Shown: one piece after another, positions 49,770 through 58,726 of the stretch
Layout of the letters: every line of letters begins with the position of its first letter
Position numbering within the stretch: the first letter of the stretch is position 1
Source of the DNA: Oricola thermophila
GTDB taxonomy: Bacteria; Pseudomonadota; Alphaproteobacteria; Rhizobiales; Rhizobiaceae
Length of the DNA: 64,000 bases
Assembly (NCBI RefSeq): GCF_013358405.1
Contig: NZ_CP054836.1
Span: 3,348,001 to 3,412,000 of the forward strand
Direction: 5' to 3'
Program-made: the position numbers and the translations under genes
Notes under the pieces: model-generated
The model's input: the letters and a program-made list of their open reading frames with translations, nothing else
Databases searched by the model: none
What the model was told of the DNA's origin: nothing

Positions 49770-50543
49770 ATGCATTTCAAACCCTTTTTCTTCATGGCGG
49801 TGCTTGCTGCCGGCTCCATCACAGGCACCGCTTTGCGCGCCGACAGCGGCAATCCGGCGCAGGTCAACCTGCTCGGCGTGGTCGAACTGTTCACCAGCCA
49901 GGGATGCAATTCCTGTCCGCCCGCAGATGCCGCGCTGGAGAAGCTCGCCAAGCGCGGCGACGTCGTGGCGCTGGGATATCATGTCGATTACTGGGATTAT
50001 CTCGGCTGGGCGGACACGCTTGGTTCGAAGGCGAACACAGAGCGACAATATGCCTATGCCCGCGGCCTCGGCCAACGCGGCGTATATACGCCACAGGCGG
50101 TCCTGAACGGCCGCACGCATACCAATGGCGGCCATCTGGATGAAATCGTCGCCACTCTCGAAAGCGAGGTCGCGGCGGGTCGCGGTCTTTCCGTCAGCCT
50201 GACGCTGAACGATCTTGGCGACCGCATGCGTGTGAAGGTCGAGGGCGGCTCGCTTGCCGCGACGGAAAAGGTGCACTTGGTGCTGATCTATTTCAGGGAA
50301 CGTTCCGATGTAGCGATCGCGCGCGGGGAGAATGCCGGAAGGAGCATGTCATACGTCAATGCCGTCCTGGATTATCAAACGATCGGAATGTGGGAAGGAA
50401 CACCGATGACCGTGGACATTCCGCATTCGGAACTCATGGCCAAGAATGCCGATGGCTGCGCCGTGCTTCTGCAGAAGGTCTCCGAAGGGGGCCATCCGGG
50501 GGAAATCATTGGCGCAGCCATCCTTCCCCGCCAAACCAGCTAG
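49770..50543 (+). CDS. DUF1223 secreted thioredoxin-like protein
   Basis: A 257-residue protein with a signal peptide (MHFKPFFFMAVLAAGSITGT, cleavage near LRADSG). The DUF1223 domain contains a Cys pair in ELFTSQGCNSCPPADAAL and the conserved VDYWDYLGWADT. The fold is thioredoxin-like and a periplasmic location is expected. The function is unknown; a redox role is possible from the CNSC motif. Confidence 0.88.
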   Translation: MHFKPFFFMAVLAAGSITGTALRADSGNPAQVNLLGVVELFTSQGCNSCPPADAALEKLAKRGDVVALGYHVDYWDYLGWADTLGSKANTERQYAYARGLGQRGVYTPQAVLNGRTHTNGGHLDEIVATLESEVAAGRGLSVSLTLNDLGDRMRVKVEGGSLAATEKVHLVLIYFRERSDVAIARGENAGRSMSYVNAVLDYQTIGMWEGTPMTVDIPHSELMAKNADGCAVLLQKVSEGGHPGEIIGAAILPRQTS

Positions 50544-50964
50544 ATCGCGCTCGCGCACGATCATTTCGTTCCGGTCGCAAGGTGCGGATCGGCACGGTTC
50601 GGTATCGGGGGGCTGGGGGGCTAGAGGTTTCCGACAGCCGCACCGCACCGATCCTCGAATGGCTGAGCCAAGCGCCGTGAGCCGGCCACCATTCCACCCT
50701 GCTTATTGCGCTCCCCAGAAATTGTGGCGGAACACAATCGGCAACAAGGGAAGGTTCTTCTTGAAACGAGGCCCGGATGTGTCTCAACTTGGGCAAAAAC
50801 GTGACGCAAGGTCACTGATCGGAACACAGTGTTCCAAATCGTGAGCGCAAACATTCCTGGTTCAGGGACATGCAGCATTCGTGAGATAGAGCTTTTTCAT
50901 GTCCCGGCCTTGAATTTGGGGAAGAAAAAAGGACAATCCTTCCACAAGCGTAACTGGAGCATGA
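50544..50964. other. 421-nt intergenic region, no gene recognised
   Basis: No open frame here looks protein-like, and no tRNA or known riboswitch was seen. It contains a perfect palindrome GGAACACAGTGTTCC at 50821-50835 and an AT-richer stretch at 50900-50945 (with a GGGGAAGAAAAAAGG purine run) that likely holds the promoter of the DUF2794 gene. A small RNA cannot be excluded. Confidence 0.4.
50821..50835. promoter_or_regulatory. Perfect 15-nt palindrome upstream of the DUF2794 gene
   Basis: GGAACAC-A-GTGTTCC lies 129 nt before the DUF2794 start. It resembles an operator of a dimeric regulator. It is not the alphaproteobacterial LexA form (GTTC-N7-GTTC), because its arms are inverted. Confidence 0.45.
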
Positions 50965-51369
50965 ATGTCCGAGGACGATTCGCACAAGCAATCCCGCCGG
51001 GAGCCGGGTGATGGCACGGGCCGGTCCGACACGGTCGTATCGCTTCCCTCGCGCGGGCACTCCTTCGAAATGGTACGGTTCGACCGTCGCGAGCTCGATC
51101 AGATCCTGCGCATCTACAGCCTGATGGTCGGGGCCGGAGAGTGGCGCGACTATGCCATCGACCACCTGAAGGACAGGGCGGTATTCTCGGTATTCCGCCG
51201 GTCGTCGGAAATTCCGTTATACCGGATCGAGAAGAATCCCAAACTGGCGCGGCGCCAAGGGGCATACAGCGTCATAGCGGCGTCCGGCATGGTGCTGAAG
51301 CGCGGTCACGAACTATCGAACGTGCTGAAGGTGTTCGACAAGCCGTTGCGCATTGTCGCCTCGAACTGA
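50965..51369 (+). CDS. DUF2794 family protein
   Basis: A 134-residue protein typical of Hyphomicrobiales. An unstructured N-terminus (about 28 residues) is followed by the conserved domain: FDRRELDQILRIYSLMVGAG, DYAIDHLKDRAVFSVFRRSS, PLYRIEKNPKLARRQGAYSV. The function is unknown. A GGAGC sequence lies just before the ATG. It is convergent with the GNAT gene, whose stop begins at the next base. Confidence 0.88.
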   Translation: MSEDDSHKQSRREPGDGTGRSDTVVSLPSRGHSFEMVRFDRRELDQILRIYSLMVGAGEWRDYAIDHLKDRAVFSVFRRSSEIPLYRIEKNPKLARRQGAYSVIAASGMVLKRGHELSNVLKVFDKPLRIVASN

Positions 51370-51951
51370 TTAGCAGCCCGTCTTTTCGTTCGGCGCATAA
51401 AGCGTGCCGGGAAAAGCGTTTTCGTCGGGCAGTGTCGCATCGCCGCCGTTCAGGGCCTTCTGCATCAGAACGGTATCGAGCCACCGGCCGAACTTGAAAC
51501 CTGATCCCTTGAATATCCCGATCATTTCGAATCCGAGGCCTTCGTGCAGGCGGATCGACGCCTTGTGATCCGCCCCGCCGATGACCGCGATCACCTGGCG
51601 AAAGCCCTTGCTCTCGCAGCGGCCGAGCAATTCCGCCATCAGCGCCCTGCCTATGCCTCTGCCCTGCATTGCGGGATCGACATAGACCGAATTCTCCACC
51701 GACCAGCGGTAGGCGGGGCGAGTGCGGAAAGCATTGGCATAGGCGTAGCCGGCGATGGAGCCTTCGTCTCCCTGGGCCACGATATAGGGGTAGCCCGGAT
51801 CCAGCACGGCCCGCATTCTCCGCTGCATCTCTGCCTCGTCCGGCGGATCGAGTTCGAAGCTTGCCGTGCCGTGCAGGACAGCGTGTCGGTAGATGGCCGT
51901 GATTTGGGGAATGTCGGCGGGTATAGCGGTGCGAATCGTGAATTTGGACAT
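51370..51951 (-). CDS. GNAT acetyltransferase, phosphinothricin/YncA-type
   Basis: A 193-residue acetyltransferase. ENSVYVDPAMQGRGIGRALM is the acetyl-CoA-binding motif, and IRTAIPADIPQITAIYRHAV, FELDPPDEAEM and RLHEGLGFEMIGIFKGSGFK identify the PAT/YncA branch. These enzymes acetylate phosphinothricin or methionine derivatives. ATG 51951 is used. No operon partner is present. Confidence 0.88.
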   Translation of the reverse strand: MSKFTIRTAIPADIPQITAIYRHAVLHGTASFELDPPDEAEMQRRMRAVLDPGYPYIVAQGDEGSIAGYAYANAFRTRPAYRWSVENSVYVDPAMQGRGIGRALMAELLGRCESKGFRQVIAVIGGADHKASIRLHEGLGFEMIGIFKGSGFKFGRWLDTVLMQKALNGGDATLPDENAFPGTLYAPNEKTGC

Positions 51952-52007
51952 GCGTAAGACCTGAAATCGAAACGATGCCAATGAAGCGTCTTTGTTCGTG
52001 CCGCACA

Positions 52008-52036
52008 AACGAAAAAGGCGACCCGAAGGTCGCCTT
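52008..52036 (-). terminator. Terminator of the Bax-inhibitor-1 family gene
   Basis: A perfect 9-bp stem AAGGCGACC / GGTCGCCTT with loop CGAA (TTCG on the minus strand) at 52015-52036 is followed on the minus strand by TTTCGTTTG. It lies 25 nt beyond the stop of the minus-strand gene at 52061. Confidence 0.85.
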
Positions 52037-52060
52037 CCGCGAAAAATACCTGGTTCCCGC

Positions 52061-52837
52061 CTACTCGCGATTGCCGAGGAAGTGCAGCAGGAACATGAAC
52101 AGGTTGATGAAGTCGAGATAGAGGTTCAGCGCCCCCATGATGGCCTTGCGGCCAGCCACGGCGCTGCCGTCACCCGCGTAATACATCTCCTTGATCTTCT
52201 GCGTGTCGTAGGCGGTCAGGCCGGCGAATACGAGCACGCCGATCACCGAAATCGCGAACTGCAGCGCAGACGAACCCAGGAACAGGTTCACGATGGAGGC
52301 GATGATGAGGCCGATCAGGCCCATGAACAGGAACGAGCCCATCCCGGTCAGGTCGCGCTTGGTCGTGTAGCCCCACAGCGACAGCGAGCCGAAGGCGGTC
52401 GCGGAAATGAAGAAGGTCTGCACGATGCTGGCCGACGTGTAGACGAGGAAAATCGATGACAACGAAATTCCCATCAGGGCCGCGAAAATCCAGAAGGTCG
52501 TCTGAGCGCTCGAAACGCTCATGTTCTGAATTCGGGCTCCGAGAAAGAATACCATGCCGAGCGGAGCAAGCATGACCACCCAGCGCAGCGGCGAGCCGTA
52601 AAGTGCGGTGCCGACGCTGGTCAGCATCTTGCCATTGCCGAGCTGTGCGACAGCGGCCGACGGATCGGTCGTGGTCGCGACCATCATCGTCGCAAGGGCC
52701 GCGAGGCCTGTGATCGCAAGGCCGGCGGCCATCAGGTTGTAAACGCGGATCATGTAGGCGCGCAGGCCTGCATCGATGCTCGCGTCATATGTACGGGCCT
52801 GGGCGGCGCGTGCATTCATGTTTCGAAGGTCAGCCAT
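52061..52837 (-). CDS. Bax inhibitor-1/YbhL family membrane protein
   Basis: A 258-residue protein with seven membrane helices after a short soluble N-terminus. RAYMIRVYNLMAAGLAITGL, FISATAFGSLSLWGYTTKRDL and LVFAGLTAYDTQKIKEMYY are BI-1/TMBIM signatures, the last containing the conserved acidic residue of the pore region. Members act as pH-sensitive calcium leak channels or membrane-quality factors. It has its own terminator and a 218-nt upstream gap. Confidence 0.93.
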   Translation of the reverse strand: MADLRNMNARAAQARTYDASIDAGLRAYMIRVYNLMAAGLAITGLAALATMMVATTTDPSAAVAQLGNGKMLTSVGTALYGSPLRWVVMLAPLGMVFFLGARIQNMSVSSAQTTFWIFAALMGISLSSIFLVYTSASIVQTFFISATAFGSLSLWGYTTKRDLTGMGSFLFMGLIGLIIASIVNLFLGSSALQFAISVIGVLVFAGLTAYDTQKIKEMYYAGDGSAVAGRKAIMGALNLYLDFINLFMFLLHFLGNRE

Positions 52838-53055
52838 TTGTACCTCTGTTTGCTCACAAATCCCGTCGGGTGTCCGGTCGTGTTGGCAACCGACCGAGGC
52901 GCCGCTGGCGGGACTCCAGCATGCCTGCGCACAATATGATGTTCCAATACGGCGCAGACAAGGCCAAACGTCACCAAAAAGTCGTGCAAGCGCCGCAGGA
53001 TCCCCGCGGGTTTCACGCGGCGCCCGGCATGGTTAATGTTCTGCAAAGAAATCCG

Positions 53056-55614
53056 CTAAAGGTTTCGCAAAACGGGTGCCGCCTTTTGCCCGAGTATGCG
53101 CCAGGTTCCGGCGAGGCCGAAGCCCACGGTCAGCACGAGCGCCGTTATCAGCGTTCCGGCAGCGACGCCTGGTAGCAGCTGCCACGGAAGGTTCATGATC
53201 CGCGCCACGACAAACCAGGCCGCCACGCCGCCGGCAAGGAGGGCGAACAGTGCCGTGGCCGCGCCGAGCATCAGGTATTCGAGCGTGAATGCCGTGATCA
53301 GCGTGCGGCGCGTCGCCCCAAGCATCTTCAGAACCACCGCGTCGTGCACCCGTGCGCGGTTGCCGGCAGCCAGCGCGCCGCCCAACACCAGTACCGATGC
53401 GACCAGGGCAATGGCGGCGGCGGCGCGAATCGCGGTTGCCAGCTGGCCGATCAACCGGTTCACGAGGTCGATGGCATCCTTGACGCGCACCGAGGTCACC
53501 GTCGGGAAGGCACGGGTGACGGCGCGAAGGATATCCGCCTCCGTTGCACTGTCGGCGCCGGGTACGGTCAGCGTGGCAAGCCAGGCATGGGGCGCGCCGG
53601 CGAAGGTGTTCGGGGAAAACACCATCACGAAATTGATCGCGAGCGATTCCCACTGAACCTGCCGCAAATTGGCTATGCGTGCCGTGATGTTGCGGCCGAG
53701 CACGTTGACCGTGATCGTGTCGCCGATACCGAGGCCTATCTCGCCCGCTTCCTCCGCGGAGAAGGACACCAGAGGCTCCCCGTCATAGTCTTCCGGCCAC
53801 CATTCGCCTTCCACGAGGGTGGAATTCTCCGGCACGTCCGCTGAATAGGTGACGCCGCGGTCGCCGCGCAACACCCAGCCGCCTTCCGGCGGCAGCTCCA
53901 TGGTGGCGACATCCTGTCCGTTCAGCTCGACGATGCGCCCCCGCAGCATGGGGACGCGGACCAGTTGGCCTTCCGTACCCGCATCCGCGGTCACCAGATC
54001 CGAGAAATCCTCTATGACGTCGTTCTGGATGTCGACAAAGAAGAAATTGGGTGCGTGTTCGGGAAGGTTCCCGGAGATCTGCTGGCGCAGGTTGCCGTCG
54101 ATCAGTGCCAATGCGACGAGAAGCGTCAGGCCGAGTCCCAGCGAGAGGACGACCGACTGTGTCAGTGCTCCGGGGCGGTGAATATTGCCGATGGCGAGCC
54201 TGAGCGGCGTAGAGCGGACACGCGGCGCGCGGCGTGCCACGGCCTGTACCGCGAGTGAGACGATTCGCAACACGCCGAAGGAGAAGGCGATCCCGCCGAG
54301 AAACAGGGTGGCGAGGTCACGGCTGAAGGAAGTTCCGACGGCCAGAACGGCGAGCAGCGCAATCAGGACGATCGCGGCGAGGAGATAGGCCGGGCGCGGA
54401 CGGTGTTCTCCGTCGAAGGACTGGTCGCGGAACAGGTCCGTTGCCGGTATGTCGCGGGCGCGCCCGAGCGGGAGGATGGCGAAGGCCAGGGTGGTCACAA
54501 GGGCGAATATCGTGGCTAGCGCCAGCGCGCCGGGGAAAAATCCCCGGCTGGCCGGGAGCGGAACGACACCGGCAAGGCCCCATGCGGCCAGCCATGGCAT
54601 GAACGATGCCAGAACCAGTCCGATCACTATGCCGACGGCGGCAATGGCGAGTATCTGGATCAGGTAAACCAGCGTGACGAAACCGCCGGGCGCGCCAAGG
54701 CACTTGAAGGTGGCGATGACGTTGCGCTTGGATTCCAGGAAGGCGCGCACCGCGTTGGCGACACCGACGCCGCCGGTGACCAGCGCGGTCAGTCCGACGA
54801 GTGTCAGGAACTGGGCGAAACGCTCGATATTGGACGAAAGGGCCGGCGCGGCATTGGCGCGGTTGCGGATCGACCAGCCGGCGGCGGGGTGTTCCTCCCG
54901 GGCGCGTTCGGCCATGGCCTGCAGTTCCTCTTCCGTGGCATCTGTGATGCGGATCTTGTAGTGATACTCGACCAGCGAACCCGGCTGGACGAGGCCGGCT
55001 GCCTCCAGCCCGTCAAGCGAGGTGAGCACCCTCGGCGCGAAGGCGAAACCGTCGGAAGCGGCGTCCGGCTCGCTCAGGATCAGCGCGCGGATCTCGAAGT
55101 CTGCGTTGCCCAGCAGGATCGTGTCGCCGATGGCGAGGCCGAGACGATCGAGCAGGATCTGTTGCACGGCGGCGCCATGGCGGCCGTCGCGTCGGCCGAA
55201 CAGGATTTCGTGATCGAGCGCGGGTTCCGTTTCAAGGGTGCCATAAAGCGGGTAGCGTTCGTCGACGGCTTTCAGCTCGACAAGTGACTGGTCGGACTGG
55301 TCCTCGAGGCGCGCCATGGAACGCATGCTGGCACTAACGGCAACCTCGCCAAGGCTGTCGAGGAAGGCCCGCTCCCCGGCCGATGCGGTGCGATGATTGA
55401 GCTCGAAGCGGAGATCGCCGCCGAGGATGACCTGCCCCTGTTCGTCGATCCCCTGCGTGATCGATTGCGACACCGCGTTGACGCCCCCGATCGCGGCCGT
55501 CCCGAGCGCGATGCATGCGAGGAAGACATAGAAACCGGAAAGCCCCCCGCGCAGCTCGCGCAGCGCGAACCGGAAGGCGAGCGGTATGGCGCGCGCCGGC
55601 GACATGGTGTTCAT
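53056..55614 (-). CDS. ABC transporter permease, YbbP/FtsX-like
   Basis: An 852-residue permease with about ten membrane helices. Two FtsX-type domains are separated by large periplasmic regions. FALRELRGGLSGFYVFLACI opens the protein. LTALVTGGVGVANAVRAFLE and KRNVIATFKCLGAPGGFV are diagnostic of YbbP. It is paired with the YbbA-like ATPase by a 4-nt overlap. In many bacteria ybbA-ybbP sits next to tesA, as here; the exported substrate is unknown, with lipoprotein- or lipid-linked roles proposed. Confidence 0.92.
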   Translation of the reverse strand: MNTMSPARAIPLAFRFALRELRGGLSGFYVFLACIALGTAAIGGVNAVSQSITQGIDEQGQVILGGDLRFELNHRTASAGERAFLDSLGEVAVSASMRSMARLEDQSDQSLVELKAVDERYPLYGTLETEPALDHEILFGRRDGRHGAAVQQILLDRLGLAIGDTILLGNADFEIRALILSEPDAASDGFAFAPRVLTSLDGLEAAGLVQPGSLVEYHYKIRITDATEEELQAMAERAREEHPAAGWSIRNRANAAPALSSNIERFAQFLTLVGLTALVTGGVGVANAVRAFLESKRNVIATFKCLGAPGGFVTLVYLIQILAIAAVGIVIGLVLASFMPWLAAWGLAGVVPLPASRGFFPGALALATIFALVTTLAFAILPLGRARDIPATDLFRDQSFDGEHRPRPAYLLAAIVLIALLAVLAVGTSFSRDLATLFLGGIAFSFGVLRIVSLAVQAVARRAPRVRSTPLRLAIGNIHRPGALTQSVVLSLGLGLTLLVALALIDGNLRQQISGNLPEHAPNFFFVDIQNDVIEDFSDLVTADAGTEGQLVRVPMLRGRIVELNGQDVATMELPPEGGWVLRGDRGVTYSADVPENSTLVEGEWWPEDYDGEPLVSFSAEEAGEIGLGIGDTITVNVLGRNITARIANLRQVQWESLAINFVMVFSPNTFAGAPHAWLATLTVPGADSATEADILRAVTRAFPTVTSVRVKDAIDLVNRLIGQLATAIRAAAAIALVASVLVLGGALAAGNRARVHDAVVLKMLGATRRTLITAFTLEYLMLGAATALFALLAGGVAAWFVVARIMNLPWQLLPGVAAGTLITALVLTVGFGLAGTWRILGQKAAPVLRNL

Positions 55615-56309
55615 TCCGCGGCCTCTCCGAGCGGATCGTGTTCGCGCACATGGCCGGAATCGACGGCGAGGCGGCGGTCGCATTCGCGCGCGAGGCCGAG
55701 GTCATGGGTCACCAGCACGAACGTCATGCCGCGTTCGCGCTGCTTCGCGAACAGGAGATCGGATATATGTTGCCCGGTCGTGCCGTCGAGATTTCCGGTC
55801 GGCTCGTCCGCGATCAGTATCTTCGGGTCAGGTGCGAGCGCGCGGGCGATTGCGACGCGCTGCTGCTCGCCGCCTGACAGCTGCCCGGGATAATGGGACA
55901 TTCGCTCCTTCAGCCCCACCGAGGCCAGCTCCGCTTCTGCCTTTTCGAATGCCGCGCGGTCACCGGCCAGTTCCAGCGGCACGGCGACATTCTCGAGTGC
56001 GGTCATGTTGGGAATGAGATGGAAGGACTGGAAGACGATACCGATATTGCGTCCGCGAAACGCGGCGATCGCGTCTTCGCTCATCGTGTCGAGCCGCGCT
56101 CCGGCGATATTGATCTCGCCCCGGTCCGCGCGTTCCAGCCCCGACAGCACCATGAGAAGCGTGGTCTTGCCCGAGCCGGAAGGACCGACGACGCCGACCG
56201 ACTCCCCGGGAGCGATCGACAGGCTGACCTCGCGCAGCACGTGAACGGCATTGGCGCCGCTGCCCAGTCTCAGATCGACACCGGAAAGGGAAATGAGTGG
56301 TTCTGTCAC
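55611..56309 (-). CDS. ABC transporter ATP-binding protein, YbbA/LolD-like
   Basis: A 232-residue ABC ATPase of the LolD/MacB group. Walker A is GPSGSGKTTLL, the Q-loop lies in GIVFQSFHLIPNMTALENV, the signature is QLSGGEQQRVAIARAL and Walker B is ILIADEPTGNLD. It partners the FtsX-like permease downstream. It is divergent from the TesA-like esterase across 54 nt containing a 14-nt palindrome. Confidence 0.93.
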   Translation of the reverse strand: MTEPLISLSGVDLRLGSGANAVHVLREVSLSIAPGESVGVVGPSGSGKTTLLMVLSGLERADRGEINIAGARLDTMSEDAIAAFRGRNIGIVFQSFHLIPNMTALENVAVPLELAGDRAAFEKAEAELASVGLKERMSHYPGQLSGGEQQRVAIARALAPDPKILIADEPTGNLDGTTGQHISDLLFAKQRERGMTFVLVTHDLGLARECDRRLAVDSGHVREHDPLGEAAE

Positions 56310-56327
56310 GGAATTTCGATCCTATAT

Positions 56328-56341
56328 GTGCGGTACCGCAC
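56328..56341. promoter_or_regulatory. Perfect palindrome in the ybbA-tesA divergent promoter
   Basis: GTGCGGTACCGCAC is a perfect 14-nt palindrome near the middle of the 54-nt gap between the divergent ABC and esterase genes. It could be a shared operator. No regulator is encoded next to it. Confidence 0.45.
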
Positions 56342-56363
56342 GTACATGGTATCGGAGTCCGCA

Positions 56364-56996
56364 ATGGTCAAAGTCTGGATACGCATTTTCCTGGGCATGG
56401 CACTGGCGCTGGGGCTGGGGGGCGCCGCGCTATCGGAGCCCATAGCCGGCGTCGGACTGGGCGACAGCCTGATGGCCGGCTACCAGCTCGGGCCGGGGGA
56501 GGCATTTCCCGAAAAGCTGGAAGCGGCGCTGCGAGCGGAAGGGTTCGACGTAACAATCGCCAATGCGGGCGTGTCCGGTGACACCACTGCCGGCGGGCTG
56601 GCGCGTCTCGACTGGTCGGTACCGGAGGGAACCGATTTCGTCATTCTGGAGCTCGGGGCCAATGATGCGCTGCGCGGCATCACGCCGGAGCTCACGCGCG
56701 AAAACCTGGACAGGATGATCGAGCGGCTGAAGGCGCGCGATATCGATGTCATCCTGGCCGGCATGCTGGCGCCGCCGAACATGGGCGGCGACTATGCCGA
56801 GCGGTTCAACCCGATCTATGCCGACCTGGCCGCGGATCACGATCTCCCGCTCCATGGCTTCTTCCTCGATGGCGCGATCGCCGATCCGGCGTTGATGCTG
56901 GACGACGGCATGCATCCGAATGCGGCGGGTGTCGACCGGATGGTTGAAGGGTTCTTGCCGTTGATGCGGGACTATCTCGCCGCACGCGAAAATTGA
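56364..56996 (+). CDS. Arylesterase / multifunctional lysophospholipase TesA-like (SGNH hydrolase)
   Basis: A 210-residue SGNH esterase. The signal peptide is VWIRIFLGMALALGLGGAALS. The catalytic Ser is in block I (GLGDSLMAGYQ), the oxyanion Gly and Asn in NAGVSGDTTAGG and LELGANDALRG, and the Asp-His pair in DDGMHPNAAG. The family hydrolyses acyl-CoA, lysophospholipids or aryl esters in the periplasm. GGAG precedes ATG 56364; ATG 56346 is an alternative. The tesA / ybbA-ybbP arrangement is conserved in many proteobacteria. Confidence 0.92.
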   Translation: MVKVWIRIFLGMALALGLGGAALSEPIAGVGLGDSLMAGYQLGPGEAFPEKLEAALRAEGFDVTIANAGVSGDTTAGGLARLDWSVPEGTDFVILELGANDALRGITPELTRENLDRMIERLKARDIDVILAGMLAPPNMGGDYAERFNPIYADLAADHDLPLHGFFLDGAIADPALMLDDGMHPNAAGVDRMVEGFLPLMRDYLAAREN

Positions 56997-57132
56997 TTCC
57001 TTCTCGAAACGATACTCGTACTGGAAGGAACGGGGCGGGAATATTTGACTTGCGCCTGCAATCCGTCCGTGATTCGATTCGACCGGGGCGGCGGTGATTT
57101 GCCTGTCATGCCCCGCTGCAGGAGGGAAAGCC

Positions 57133-57726
57133 ATGCCTCGTCTGTTTGCTGCCCTGGAGATTCCGCATAGCGCGGCGATGTCCCTGTCCTTCCTCCGCGG
57201 CGGCCTTCCCGGAGCCCGCTGGATCGATACCGAGAACTACCATCTGACCTTGCGCTTCATAGGCGATGTCGAACATCACGTGGCCGACGAGATAGCGGAT
57301 GCGCTCGGAAGGGTGCGTCGCTTCGAGTTTCGCCTCGGGCTCAGCGGCCTCGGGGTGTTTGGCGGCAAGAAACCGCATTCGCTTTTCGCCGTTCCGACCG
57401 CTTCGCCCGATCTTGCCGAACTGCAGGCCGAGATCGAGCGCATCTGCCAGAGGCTCCGCTTGCCGCCGGACCCACGCAAGTTCACGCCGCATGTCACCAT
57501 CGCGCGATTGCGCAACGTGTCGCCGGACGCGGCGGCGCGCTATCTTTCTGGCCGAGGCGATTTCCAGGTGCCTCCCTTTGCAGTGAACCGCTTCGTGCTG
57601 ATGTCTTCGAAGGAATCGGTCGGCGGCGGACCCTACCTCGTCGAGGAAAGCTACGAACTGACGCCGCGCACCGCGATCGCGGCGACGGCGGAATACGCAC
57701 CGCTGGCGGCGCGGGGGGCGCGATGA
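57133..57726 (+). CDS. thpR: RNA 2',3'-cyclic phosphodiesterase ThpR
   Basis: A 197-residue 2H phosphoesterase with the two HxTx motifs HLTL ([12 protein letters not shown]) and HVTI ([12 protein letters not shown]). These enzymes open or ligate 2',5' and 2',3'-cyclic RNA ends. GGAGGGAAAG precedes ATG 57133. The stop overlaps the pterin dehydratase start by 4 nt. Confidence 0.93.
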   Translation: MPRLFAALEIPHSAAMSLSFLRGGLPGARWIDTENYHLTLRFIGDVEHHVADEIADALGRVRRFEFRLGLSGLGVFGGKKPHSLFAVPTASPDLAELQAEIERICQRLRLPPDPRKFTPHVTIARLRNVSPDAAARYLSGRGDFQVPPFAVNRFVLMSSKESVGGGPYLVEESYELTPRTAIAATAEYAPLAARGAR

Positions 57727-58016
57727 CGTCCGGAAGGCTGGATGATGCCGCCGTCGCGGCAGCGCTGGAGGCGCTGGACGGCTGGGCCGTTTCGCAGGAC
57801 GGAACGGCCATTCGCAAGACCTTTCGATTCGGATCGTTCCGCAAGGCGTTCGCCTTCATGACCGAAATCGCGATGGTCGCGGAAAAAATGAATCATCATC
57901 CGGAATGGTTCAACGTCTACAGCCGCGTGGACGTGACCCTGACGACCCATGACGCGGGCGGCGTAACGGAACGCGACATCGCGCTGGCCGAGGCGATGAA
58001 CAGGGCGGCGGCTTGA
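57723..58016 (+). CDS. 4a-hydroxytetrahydrobiopterin dehydratase (pterin-4-alpha-carbinolamine dehydratase)
   Basis: A 97-residue PCD/DCoH-family enzyme that recycles tetrahydropterin cofactors. The active-site motif is [19 protein letters not shown], and [20 protein letters not shown] is also conserved. It is translationally coupled to thpR (ATGA). No phenylalanine hydroxylase gene is in the window. Confidence 0.93.
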   Translation: MTSGRLDDAAVAAALEALDGWAVSQDGTAIRKTFRFGSFRKAFAFMTEIAMVAEKMNHHPEWFNVYSRVDVTLTTHDAGGVTERDIALAEAMNRAAA

Positions 58017-58047
58017 AGGCGCACCGGCCCCTTCCCACATCTCCTGC

Positions 58048-58479
58048 ATGGGCGAGAAACACGACATTCCCGACGACGTGCTGATCGGAGAGATCCTCGA
58101 ACCCGGCTCGCAACGCGAGCAGAGCCGGCGCGAGAAGAGGGTGCGCGGGAAATTCTGGGCAACGGCCAGGAAGGCCGCACGTGCCATACCCTTCATGGAC
58201 GAGGTGGTGGCCGGTTACTTCTGCGCGCTCGATCCCGAGACTCCACCGCGCGTGCGCGGCATCCTGCTGGCGGCGCTCGCCTATTTCGTGCTGCCGCTCG
58301 ATTTCATACCGGATTTCATTCTGGGGGTCGGTTTCGGCGACGATCTCGCGGTGCTGATGACGGCGATCGGCGCAGTGCGGTCCAACATCACCGAAGCGCA
58401 TCGTGCGGCGGCTCGCCGCGCATTGGCCGACCACGACCTCGAAACCGAAGAGGACGGTGCGCCGGTGATCGACGGCTGA
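58048..58479 (+). CDS. YkvA/DUF1232 family membrane protein
   Basis: A 143-residue protein with the DUF1232 core: GILLAALAYFVLPLDFIPDF, followed by GFGDDLAVLMTAIGAV. It has one or two membrane segments and charged ends. The function is unknown; the family includes proteins affecting envelope or division. It follows the pterin dehydratase by 31 nt. Confidence 0.88.
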   Translation: MGEKHDIPDDVLIGEILEPGSQREQSRREKRVRGKFWATARKAARAIPFMDEVVAGYFCALDPETPPRVRGILLAALAYFVLPLDFIPDFILGVGFGDDLAVLMTAIGAVRSNITEAHRAAARRALADHDLETEEDGAPVIDG

Positions 58480-58646
58480 GGGCGGCATCCACACCGGTCG
58501 GCCGGCGATTTTCGCGCGTCTGTCCGCGGATGGAAAGTCAAACTCTTGCCGCTTTCGCGCTTCACAGAGCGCCTGTTGGGACAATCGCGTTGCGCTGCTG
58601 GCGGCTGGATGGGCAAAAGACTGAATTCATTGGCGTGCCGTTCACA

Positions 58647-58685
58647 ATTTGGTAACCCTGTCTCCGCCAGATTGGTTAACCAAAT
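58647..58685. promoter_or_regulatory. Imperfect inverted repeat upstream of the IalB-like gene
   Basis: ATTTGGTAACC (58647-58657) and GGTTAACCAAAT (58674-58685) are reverse complements apart from one missing T, with a 16-nt spacer. It ends 41 nt before the IalB-like start and overlaps the expected promoter. It could be a regulator site. Confidence 0.45.
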
Positions 58686-58726
58686 CCTCATCATTCATGC
58701 GTGACCGACAGGAACCGGTAGGAAAA

